Shown: one piece after another, positions 46,611 through 56,909 of the stretch
Position numbering within the stretch: position 1 is the first letter of the stretch
How the letters are laid out: every line of letters starts with the position of its first letter
DNA from: Porites lobata
Taxonomy: Eukaryota > Cnidaria > Anthozoa > Scleractinia > Poritidae
DNA: 64,000 nucleotides
Direction: 5' to 3'
Assembly: GCA_942486035.1 (NCBI GenBank)
Contig: CALNXK010000031.1
Span: 2,876,001 to 2,940,000 of the forward strand
Program-made: the position numbers and the translations under genes
Notes under the pieces: generated by a model
Database searches by the model: none
What the model was told of the DNA's origin: nothing
Seen by the model: the letters and a program-made list of their open reading frames with translations, nothing else

Positions 46611-47867
46611 AGGATTAACGCCTCTATTTTACCATTTCTACTTCTACCTACTTACTCTCAAGCTTTAACGCTTTTGCATCGACAAAAGATTAACAAAAAT
46701 TAAAAAGAAAAGAAAAAATAATATATAAGATAAACTTAAGAATTATAGCTAAGGCAATTACAAAAGCTTTCATCACTTTCTGCTCTAATCGTAAAGGGGA
46801 TGAGTTCCAATCCTTATAGTTAAAGAGATAATAGTTATTGCGAGTGCAGGGTCTAATGCTGTCGATTGGCGTATATTACTTGCGATTACTTTAACCAAAG
46901 GATATGCAAAGCGCATTAAGGGGAGTTGCTAGTAGTTCGCAGTATATTTATAATTTACAATTTATTAGCAAGTGCGGGATCTTATTTCCGAAATATAAAA
47001 CTGGCTTAGTGATCTGCGTATGAGTTTCTCTATACGGCACTGTCTGGTCAGGTAGTTTATCATCCAGATTGTCCCTTTAATATTGTCATCAGTAAATTTC
47101 CTTGGTTTTCTTGTCCTAAACAGCCTTTATTGATTACTTTTACATCTGATTTATTCAAATTTTGCCCGCCACTTTTTAAAACATTACCAGACGTTACCAG
47201 ATATAATGCGGATGTGTTTTACATTGTCTAATTTAAACTGAGAAAGGCTTAAATCTTCCCAGCTTGGAAACAGAAATTCCAAACTCTTCTGGGAAAGTGG
47301 TAAAGAAAACAGTATACAATATCCTCATTTTGTCTAGAAAGCACCGTTAAGGTGGTTTAGACACCAAGTTAAGCCCATGTCATAATGAAAATAGTCAGAA
47401 AGCCTACACACTTTGAATGTGCAGATAAATCATAGGTGGGTTTTGCCACAAGCCGCCCAAACAATTAAACAATTTTTGGGAGGAATTCTGAAAAAAATAA
47501 CAGTCATACACGCACGAATTTTTTTTTTCTTAGAGAAGAAAGCGGTTTTCTTTTTCCTGCAGATGCTCTACTGATTTCCGCAAAACGTACATCTCGATCA
47601 TGTTTTTCCTAATTTCAAATTTAGGCATTTATTTTTATCGATCAGCTGCTTCATTGCATCATATGTTTTGCATATAAAGGAAACAAAAATACGGTAGACA
47701 GCAGAGGATATTTATACGAACACTGTGCCGACGACATCCGTTTTGATGATTACTTTCAAGCGGACTCTCCAGCGTCAGTGTATTTCAAAACACTAACTTT
47801 TAAAATATCCACCTTTTTTTCGGCGAAGACTATCGCTGTATAAGTTCTTACGATTTCCGATTGGTTC
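46611..47867. other. intergenic region
   Basis: AT-rich; holds the presumed promoter of the orphan membrane-protein gene and the 3' UTR of the next minus-strand gene (AATAAA on minus at 47628-47633). No other gene seen. Confidence 0.5.
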
Positions 47868-48557
47868 CTAGGTAGCTGGATTTCTTTTCGTTGTGTTTCC
47901 TGGAAGATCAAAGTGTTAGCACGATGAAAATTGCGATCTAAATAATTACTTACCATAAGAATTCAATCGTTCCTTGCGAATAACGTCTCGAAAGACGAAA
48001 TCTTTACGCGTGGTCTGGTCCGCAGTCTTCGGCTGTAGTTGTTGAACAGATGTTTTCCGTTTTTGATGTCGTAAGAAATTATTTCGCTTCGCTGTTGCCT
48101 TCTGATAAATAGGGGAGTTCAAACTTTGTGGCAATTGTCTATCTAATTTTTTAACAGGTTTGAAAAATTTTGCCAGTAAATGCTGCGATGTTCCTGCTGT
48201 TAATAGTAGCGATCCATGAATTTTTTCACGCTGGTTGTTTGAATCAAGGCGTTTTTTTTCGTTTTCATGAAAAAGCCATTTGCCGTTGTAGCTGAACGCA
48301 AACTGTGTTTTTAACTCACTATATTTAGGCTGGCTGCCAAAGGCTAGGAAAGAATCAATCTATAAAGAGATAAACATTAAAATTAAATTTATAAGTAAGG
48401 AATTCCTTAGTTTCGGAATAATACGAAAAGAATATTGAAATCCTAAGTAACTTGTAGTATGAAGGTCACTTACCCAAAATTGAAGTAAATAACATAGTAA
48501 AATCCATTTAAAAAACTGCCAATTTGTGGGAAAAGTCCGAAAGAGAACTACAGCCAT
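47868..48557 (-). CDS. candidate small secreted or membrane protein, unidentified
   Basis: Three exons give 173 codons: 48557-48474, 48359-47954, 47899-47868, with donors TGG|GTAAGTGA and TATG|GTAAGTAA and acceptors TTTATAG and CTTCCAG. The N-terminus is strongly hydrophobic (FFKWILLCYLLQFWIDSFLA), a signal peptide or anchor. The rest is basic with several dibasic sites (EKKR, VKK, AKR, QKRK), compatible with but not proof of a processed peptide precursor. I do not recognise the family. The 135-codon second exon is open throughout and both donors are near consensus, which is the main support; the short last exon (GNTTKRNPAT then stop) is the weakest part. Confidence 0.5.
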
Positions 48558-51500
48558 CACAGGAAGAGAGAAATGTTAATTAAACGTGCGTCTTGTAGAG
48601 ATAAAAGAAGGAAACATAAATATATTAGTAGAGCCTACGCTTTTGACTCTAGTAGATTGCGACATAACTCACTGTAGAATAATATCAAAATTCATTAATG
48701 CCAATATATGTAAAATATACCCAAAGATGCACATTGAAAAGCTGTGAGAAAAAATAAACCCGAAGAATTGTAGAAAGAATCTATAAAACACCAACAAATA
48801 TAAAAATAGCGATCTATTCAACTGAAATCACACACATTCGAAGGGCTTAGATTTTCACTTACAGTTCAGCCTCGAACTCATTTTTTAAAAGTCATTGGTA
48901 GCTGTTTTGAAACAGGAGCTCTTTTTCGATTTTGTTTGTTTTGATGTTTGCGCATGGAAATACGAAGAAGGATCACTCCATATGGGAAGCTAAAAATGTT
49001 AATCCACGGTCGAGTAATTATACAGTGCCAGTTTATTGGATAAAAGCTGGATAGTGTCAAATCAACAATCAATCCAAAGGAGTACAAAAGATAATCTTTG
49101 CTTTGACAAGCTCTAAATTTTTAATGCGTTTCTATTCTTTGCTAGTCAAAAAAGTGAATATCGACTTTTTTCTTTTCAAATCGACGTGCGTGTAGACTAC
49201 GCCTTAATGATTTGGCAAATAACAAACACGGAATTTCCAATTAAGGGAGTTGTATTTTGATTTCTTACAATAAAACGGTTCTTGGCGCCTGTGGGTATAT
49301 CTTCTTTCTGTCGCTCTGCGAAACAAGATGAAAAGGTGGTCTCCAGTGTAATTAATAATTTGGTAGAAATGTGGTTAAAAATCAGCCCGGGAAAATCAGC
49401 CAGTTGATATTTGTGGGTTGTTACCAGTTATGAATTTGTAGAGGTCAAACACCTCGTATAATGCTTTATTCCTTAATTGTCAACTCACTGAATCCCAAAT
49501 CATCGGAATGATATCGGTGCGATAATTATAAAAAAAGGTCTACATTGAGTGCATGTGTACACTACGCAAATATCGTATGTGCTAAGAACACATATTGAGA
49601 AGGTTTGGAGTAACACGTTACTGCTCCCAACAAAGGTCATTTATTAAAATATGCTAGACTAATGCGGGAGACACGCATTTTTTTGGAACGAAGTTGTAAC
49701 GGTAAAAAAAAAGTAAATAAACATTTTGTCGACATAACTGGCTGATATCTAAAGAACATATCTGAAAAAAATTATCAGTTTTGGAAATGAAGTCTCTTAG
49801 GGAAAGTTCATTTAATATGACAAGGTGGGGGGGGATGAAGATATTGAAAGTCGAAGCTTGAAATTTTAGCAGCCCCCCTCGCTAGCGGTTCAATTTTTTA
49901 GGAGCCCCCTCCTTGGTAGTTGAAAAAATTTCAGAGCCCCCCCCCCCCCTCCTCCTTCAATTCCTTTGCTCCCCTGAAAAAAGATCGCTAGACTGTATTA
50001 AATATATTTACCGTTATTGTCTTCAATGGTTTATACTATGACAAACTTGAGATACGGTTGTGATACAATTTTCTAAAGCATTTTTGGGATGAACAAGAGT
50101 GTAATAATTACTGAGACTATATTTGTTATATCTGTAAACCACGTCATATAGCTGAGTTGCACAGGTCATTAAATTGTTGAGTTGAAAACCATCCGATCTG
50201 TATGATGATGTCATGTGTTGGTTTTGAAGTATACAAATTTTCGGAGCCCCCCCTCCTAGCACAACAATTTTTTCAGAGCCCCCCCTTCGGGTGTCTAAAA
50301 ATTTTCGGAGCCCCCCCTTAATATCTTCATCCCCCCCTTGTCATATTAAATGAACGTTCCCTTAGCGATTTGATTTCATTTGAAATTGTAAGAAAAAGGA
50401 GGGGAATTGCTCTGGCCGATTGTGAGAAAGAAGACTGAATTTGAATAGCCTACGCTAAGCCGCTTTTGTTCCCTTTTTTTGTATGCCATTTGGTCCACGC
50501 CTACAAATTTCATCTCTATTTAAACACCGCTCGATAATTTTTTACGAAGAACTTGACAATTTCGAGATTAATCATCGATTTATATCGCCTGCAAGTTTCA
50601 AGGGCATTGAAAACAAGGAAGTAACTGAGGCTTCCTGTCACCAATTTCGCCCCCTGATTTCGTTTTTACAAGAGAGCGTCCTCAATAACACACTGGACTA
50701 TTTGACACTTTCACTCCTAATAGTGGCCAAACGAACAAAAAAAATATTCACAAAAATACCAATTTTTTGGTAAATCCAGAGAAGTTAATAGAATTACACA
50801 AAAGTTATGCCCAAGAGAGAGCAGAGGAGGTCATGAAACAGGGAAGGAAGTTACACTCAGGGAATGAAAGGATGAGGTACAGGTAGCCCAATTAGGATTT
50901 AATGGGGTCAATTTAAGCAATTGTGGAATTCTACAGATGAACAGTTATGACTTACAGATTTCGAGCAACACTAATTTGCCGTCCGTCGTCCTCTTTGAAT
51001 GGTCCGCTTGGACGGAGGAACGGTGTCCTTATAGAGATTAAAATGATAGTATTCTTTACGGTTTTTTCAAGCCTTAAGTCAGGTTCTGGGGTAGGAGGAA
51101 TAATTAGGGTTTTCGTGGCAGTAGGACTAAAAAATAATTGGCAGCCAAAACGTAGATACTTCTCATATTTTGGAACTTCAAAGCTTTTTTATGCATAAAC
51201 ATTTCACAGACGTGAATGCTCCCAGTTGAAGACAGTCTCCTTTCAAGAGTAAGAAATACTTGAAAATGATTACTTCAGTAAGGTTTCTTTTACTTCCTTT
51301 ATGTCACATCGAGTTATTAGCCTTTGTATGTCAGATAGTGGAGTTAAAAGTGTGTAGCCGTCTAAGTTAATTGTACTTATTTGGCATTTTTGGCAGCTAG
51401 AAGTTACCCTTTAGTAGGGCGTACAGATTAGGAAACATCAAATTTTAAAAGAACAGAACAACCACATTAATTTTTTTCAGACCACTTTGCATGAAATTAT

Positions 51501-51914
51501 GGGTAAACAAAAAACTGGACCTTCACAACCTGTGGTGGTGGTGGTACGAGAGGGAAACCCATTGCACCCCCCTTTCCCACTCCTTACAGATGTCCTTTTC
51601 ATGATAATGTATCCTGGCAGGCGAATACAAGAGTGAAGCGAAAAGACATTTTAACATGACATAACAATGACACCAAAATCAAATTTTGCAAAATCTGTTG
51701 ACAGGGAAAGTCTCAAGTACTTTATATCTCCAGTTTTGATAATTTAAGCCTTAGTGGCATATGTCATTTCAAGTAAGAGGAAAACCAGGAAAATTATTAG
51801 AAAGTGACAGTACCCATTGTTGGTAAATGCAAGGCAGGTATGTCCAACTAAAGCCTTTCAAGGCTTTTCAAATCAAAATAAACAGAAAACAAAATGTTAT
51901 ATTAAATATACATT
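48558..51914. other. intergenic region
   Basis: Contains the 562 bp Harbinger-like MITE at 49800-50361. Several open frames occur (for example about 50483-50773, plus) but none shows splice sites, family resemblance or a convincing start. Confidence 0.5.
49800..50361. mobile_element. PIF/Harbinger-like MITE with TTA target duplication
   Basis: 562 bp flanked by TTA (49797-49799 and 50362-50364). The left end is GGGAAAGTTCATTTAATATG; the right end is the complement of GGGAACGTTCATTTAATATG. The inverted similarity extends about 45 bp through ATGAAGATATT. Subterminal GGAGCCCCCC blocks repeat on both sides. A 3 bp TTA duplication and ends starting GGG fit PIF/Harbinger; no transposase. Confidence 0.8.
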
Positions 51915-51920
51915 TTTATT
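51915..51920 (-). terminator. RPL29: poly(A) signal of RPL29
   Basis: TTTATT on plus, AATAAA on minus, only 18 bp after the stop codon, giving a very short 3' UTR as is common for ribosomal protein genes. Confidence 0.65.
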
Positions 51921-51937
51921 TCACAATTTAGTGACAT

Positions 51938-54900
51938 TTAGGATTCCATTTTGACAGCATTCCCTGCATGACGTTTGTTGTGTTTTTTTGCAAACCTCTG
52001 GTTTCGAAGGAATTTTGGATCAACCTGAAAATGAAAAAAAAAAAAAAGAAAATGTCAAGCCAAAGGGAATGTGTCTATTTTTCCATTACCGTGGTTGATG
52101 TGCAACAGCTTAGATATTCAGAATCTAACATAAGTATCTCTGTTTCTCCTAAGGTAAAGTTGTATTTTTTCACACTCAAGTTTCTTAGTGTTTGGAGTGT
52201 TGTCAGCTTTACAGGTCAAAAACAACTCCAGAATGGGACAAAAAAGATGAAAGAAGAGGGGAGGAGAGAAAGTGAAGGGTGCAAGTCAAGTAGGCAGTGT
52301 CACGTTAAAACCCAAAAACTGCCTTCAAATTTTACCTTCTGCAAATGCCCATCAACCCTTGATAGAAGATAACAGCTACTACACACCTGCCCTCTGGGCA
52401 CATATGCATGGGCATTCCATGTTTATGCTATCAACCAGGTAATTAAAAAACTTTTCACTTATACCATGTAGAGACACCTTACCCCTTTCAATGATGGGTG
52501 ACGTTGCTTCTTTGGCTTTTTGATACCATTCCTATGCCACTTGTGGCCTGTAAATTAAAGTCAAATTCAAACAAGTCAAGTAAATTACTAGCTATGGAAC
52601 TACATTAATTTTGTCACATAACCTGCGCTACTCAACAGCAGGGGACACTAGGAAAGCAAGTACAAAACAAGCATTTCAGTCCTCATTTCTACAGTGTATA
52701 TGCAAGAATCAGCACAACCACAAGGATTAAAGTTTTCCTTTTTCTTGCCCTTATGTTTGTACTGCCTAAAATTCCTCTGTTTGTGCTTGCAGCACAAGTG
52801 AAAACCACCTAAAACCATAAAACAAGTCACTACTACAGTGGAACCTTGATATAACAAACCTCCATATAACCAACAATTTTTTTTCCCAGTAATTGTAAAA
52901 CATATGGGAAAGAACCTCAATATAATGAAACCTTCTTATAGCAAACATATTTTGCCAGTCCCTTGGCCCTTCGTTATATTGAGGGTTCACTGTACAGTTT
53001 AAGGAAGTAGGTGTGCATACCGTCAACAAACACAATAAAATGCCATAAGCTCAGCATTAACCACGGAGGGGAGGGAGAGAAGTTATACGCAGAGGGTGCC
53101 TATAAAAGGAAACCTTCCTTAGGAAGAATTTGATAACTTTCCAATTACCCAGCCAAGATGGCGCACATGTTTTTGAATTCTCCCGTGTCTCACGACAACA
53201 ATCTGAGCTACTGCAATGTGTTGCACTTTACTCCTAGCTTATTGCCGCTGAGGGATGTTTTGCGACGAGGAACGTTTTCGACTCAGCGGCAGAAATTCCA
53301 TACTGATGACATAAATCAATGTTTTCATAATAAATCCAGTAGCCATGGGGTTCCAAATGCAAATTTGTTCAATTTTACATTTCTGCTGGTCGATTTTGGT
53401 AAAGTCTTGTGTTTATCTGCGAATGAGCTCCAGCAAAAATCAAATGCTACTTCTAAGAATACTATATTCCACAAATATTGACTGTTTTGTTAAAGATTCA
53501 TCTTGTTTACATTTGACCTTTGTGGTCTTTGTCTTTTGTCTATCATTTGTAAACAATAGCTAAAACAGTGAAACTACTCTGTCGACCAATAAGCCCTTCT
53601 GACCAGATTCCGGACAGATTTTGCCTCATCAGTATGGAATTTCTGTCACTGAGTTGCAGACGCTCCTCCTTGTGAAAATTCCCTCAACGGCGATGAACGA
53701 GGAGAAACTTCTGCCATTCGCAGGCTAAGAAAACAGAGTTCATACAAAAAATTGTAACCATTTTTCAAGGACTTTTCAAGGACCACATTAGATTTTCAAG
53801 GACAACCTACTAGGAATATAATTTCACAGATTGTACAAAAATGCATATTTCCAGTATATTCTAATAAGACTTTAAGGCTTTAACTGTTTGCTTCACCAAA
53901 TTCTCTACATTTTTCAGTTCACTTGTCTTAAACTGATAGTTAATTATCGCATAAAACATGGAGCACTTTATGTAAATGACCTTTACATTCACTGAGCTAC
54001 GATTTATATTCTGTCTTGGACAACCAAAAAGCATCAAAAAATTCTTTCCGGGCTACTACATTCAAAGTTGAAGAAAATTCAAGCTCTTTTCAAGGACTTG
54101 CACAGAAATTTAAGGACTTTTCAAGGAAAAATGGAATTCAAGGACTTTTCAAGGACTTCCCCTAAAATTCAAAGACTTTTCAAGACTGTGCGAACCCTGG
54201 AAAATAACGACAAACACACTGTCACAAGGAACTTGAATTAAAATTGTCCATTCATGCATTATTCTACAGGAAAAATAGTAATTTTTCTCATTTCTACTTT
54301 ATATTTACTGCATAAATTGTCACACAATTAACATCATTTTACGTTGCATAGTGTTTTAGTTTATAGTTGCAGCTATAGTTTTCCCTCAAAGTATTTACCC
54401 TAATACAGTGAAACCTCTATTAAGCAAGACCCCCAATTAAGAGGACACTCTCTCTTAAGCAGACACTGAGCCGGGTCCCGAAATTAACATTTTATAGTTT
54501 CCTTTATTATATAAACACCAATGAAATACCAAGTGAGCTTTTGCTCGAAAACTTGATATCTTCACAGGTGAAAATAACATGTTATCTTCACATGTGAAAA
54601 TATCACCATTGCTATGGCTATGGCTTCATAATAAACCGAACATTTCACACCAAAAAGCTTTTTAAGTAAAATGGTTTGGCATTTCATTGGTGTTTATATA
54701 ATAAATAGAATATTACATGGGCGCTTGGAGATACGAAATTTCTCTTCTCATGTTGAAAAAAATATTTCACTCATTCACTGCGCTCACTCGTGAAATATTC
54801 TTCAAGACGTGAAGAGAAATTTTGTATCTCCAAGCGACCATGTAATATCCTCTATTTATAATGAACCCCTATTCAGCGGACACCTCTAGTAATCAGACAC

Positions 54901-55686
54901 GGACACTTAAATAAATTGTATTTGCCTAATTTCTATTGCTAAAAACCTCTATCAAGCGGACACCGGACTAAATTGACAATAGTAGTGTTGGGTTACATCC
55001 TTGAAATACATACTGCAGTCAATTTTAACAAAGATAAATCAATACATTTAGCTGTCAAAAGTCTTGCACAAAGTACAGCACAGCTTCCTTAACTACATGG
55101 AACTTTACCGTAGTACAGAGCAGACAGAGCGGTAACCGTTGAATGTTCATCATTTACAAACATTGCACAATTTTTTGTAACCTCTATTAAGCAGACACCC
55201 TCTATTAAGGGGACACTTGGGAAGGTTCCGAATAGAGGTTTCACTGTATTAAGAGCAAGTAGACCCCGGCAAGTAGACAGACGCCATTCAGAATAACAAC
55301 AAAAACCATTTTGCAATTTACCTTAAGACGGAGAACGGTTGATTCAGCGAAAGGAAAATTAGAAGAAGCTACATTTGCTTTCGGCTACGCCTCAAGAAAC
55401 TCACATACGCTTCTTTCCTGCTTAGCAACTTCCTGCGTGCATCCATAACTCGATGGTTGCTCGCTGTACGTTCACCATTTCTTCATTGGGACTGTTTGTG
55501 GCACAAAAATAGCACCCTCATCTATACACTAAAACTACATAGTAAAAAAGGTCTGCTCGTCAACAAAACGTTTACGAGGACTATTATTCTGCCATAAATT
55601 AATAGCTAATATGTTCGTGCAAAAAGCTATACAAAAGACTTAAATTTACCTTGATTGTGATTTGTGTGATTCTTTGACTTCGCCAT
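51938..55686 (-). CDS. RPL29: 60S ribosomal protein eL29
   Basis: Three exons, 62 residues: 55686-55650, 52547-52483, 52024-51938. The protein begins MAKSKNHTNHNQGHKWHRNG and continues IKKPKKQRHPSLKGVDPKFL, an unmistakable eL29 sequence, ending in a short basic tail (VKMES). Length is close to yeast L29 (59) and much shorter than the human protein, whose C-terminal extension is absent. It is a component of the large cytosolic ribosomal subunit. Upstream of the ATG the minus strand has CTTTCTTTGAC, a possible 5' TOP tract. Intron 1 is 3.1 kb and packed with inverted-repeat elements, unusual for so small a gene. Confidence 0.93.
52836..52992. mobile_element. mariner/Tc1-like MITE, TA target site
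   Basis: 157 bp flanked by TA. It starts CAGTGGAACCTTGATATAAC and ends with the complement of CAGTGAACCCTCAATATAAC. The TA site and CAGTG termini fit mariner/Tc1. It lies in RPL29 intron 1. Confidence 0.8.
53241..53700. repeat. inverted-repeat element in RPL29 intron 1
   Basis: A left segment with GAGGGATGTTTTGCGACGAGGAA and GGCAGAAATTCCATACTGATG is mirrored at 53610-53700 (CATCAGTATGGAATTTCTG, CGATGAACGAGGAG). Boundaries are approximate. An open frame at 53158-53481 overlaps it and is not considered a gene. Confidence 0.45.
53760..54199. repeat. repeat with iterated TTTTCAAGGAC words
   Basis: TTTTCAAGGACTTTTCAAGG opens the block near 53763 and the same word recurs five or more times at 54090-54190, ending AAGACTGTGCGAACCCTGG. 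It is probably a MITE-type repeat; the exact ends are not clear. Confidence 0.5.
54406..55246. mobile_element. MITE with TACAGTGAAACCTC ends, TA target site, carrying a nested repeat
   Basis: 841 bp flanked by TA. The left end is CAGTGAAACCTCTATTAAGC; the right end is the complement of CAGTGAAACCTCTATTCGG. Subterminal GCGGACAC/AAGCAGACAC words repeat. Inside, 54715-54850 forms its own inverted repeat (ATATTACATGG with GCTTGGAGATAC, mirrored), so another element has inserted within it. Confidence 0.75.
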
Positions 55687-56909
55687 GCTTGAACAATCTC
55701 TAAACCCCCCTTTTGAAGTCAAAGAAAGAATTTGCAAGAGCAGTTAGACTCACCGATGATTAATTTCAATAACTATGAAACACGAGACTCCGATGGCAAA
55801 CAGGCGGAAAGATATTACCTGGATTGATCTATAACGACAAGCGATAAGATGGTTTGCAGTGAAGAAGAGAAAGATGGAGTGCTGCTTTACCGCTAAGACA
55901 CCTGGGAAGTTCAATTCCAGTCTCTCTCGGCAACCTTTTGCGGCCCGTACTAATGCCCGTAATAGTTGTCTGTTTAACGTATTTACAGATGAACATGACA
56001 TGTTTTCTGTGTTATTTTAGCAAAGCCGCTAAAACGCCTCAGCATTTACAAAGCGTCTTATCTATATGCTCCTATTTTGTGACTACAAGTTGCTGAGAAA
56101 TTTTACGAATAAATTTATTTTTCTAGTTATTTATTGGAAGGCAGTGACCGGTAAAATGACCGCCAAACCGAAAGTTTGTCCGGTCAAATAGTCATCTTGG
56201 CCGGACATTATCCGTTGACCGGCCCTTATTTTGAGCCCTGTTTGATCGCCTCGTGGCAAAGATACAACGAGCTCTTCTTCAGTTCTTTCAAAGCTTCTTC
56301 GCCATAACGTTCCAGCTCTTGAACGCGCTGTAATTCTTCTTTGTGCTGCTTCATCTTGTATCTAGACCATTCTTTCAAGAGCAAAGTTCGTCTCTCTTGC
56401 TCTTCGGGCGATAACTTGAACGGTTTTCTCTTTACTTGGTAAACCTTTATATAGAGAGAAAACCGTTTACATAAAAACCCTTAAAACGGCCATAAATCGG
56501 CCCATGGACCACACAGGAGAGATGTAACACACATTTTAAGTAAGGTAAGCTGTTTTTTATTGAAATCGTTTCATTTTCGTAGGTTACGGAAACGATAGGT
56601 TTTTTTCCCATACAAATCCTAATATTTTGAATGTTACGCAGCAATGTCGATGCTCATATTTCGAGCTTGGGCTACCTGTACCAGAACGAACGAAAAACGA
56701 CAACATTCATTATTTAGGCAAAACCAACATTGAGTACGGAAAGAGTCGCCATATTGGTTCCCTTCATTCGCAGTGTCTCATGGGATAGCTAAAATATTAT
56801 TCCAAGGGAAGGGTGGGCACCCCGCTGTCAATTGAAAAGAAACGACCAACGCATTTCACATACCTGTCTCTGTCAAACGCTGGAAAATCAGAAAATCTTG
56901 AATGCCGTT
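55687..56909. other. intergenic region between RPL29 and the multi-pass protein gene
   Basis: Contains the RPL29 promoter, a repeat fragment at about 56138-56232 (words ACCGGTAAAATGACCG and GGCCGGACATTATCCG) and the mL40-like exon at 56226-56452. Confidence 0.5.
56226..56452 (-). pseudogene. MRPL40: isolated exon of mitochondrial ribosomal protein mL40, truncated
   Basis: The minus-strand open frame encodes LSPEEQERRTLLLKEWSRYK, then EEALKELKKSSLYLCHEAIK, closely matching the conserved middle of mL40 (human: EETERRALLLKKWSLYKQQ and HAEAIKRD). It starts after an AG (ATATAAAG) and runs straight into a repeat at 56226-56232, where a TAA ends it; about 40 C-terminal residues expected for the family are missing. 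I find no upstream exon with the N-terminal half. It is most likely a gene fragment or a copy broken by repeat insertion; a gene with unrecognised exons is still possible. Confidence 0.55.

Noticed and set aside
48878..49087. Minus-strand 69-codon hydrophobic frame upstream of the small secreted candidate
   Set aside because: No ATG-led signal peptide and no donor/acceptor linking it to 48557; not supportable as an exon.
50483..50773. 96-codon plus-strand open frame
   Set aside because: No splice context, no recognisable domain, no ATG in a convincing setting; probably chance.
53158..53481. 107-codon plus-strand open frame beginning after CCAAGATGGCG
   Set aside because: It overlaps an inverted-repeat element within the RPL29 intron, shows no family resemblance and has no matching exons.
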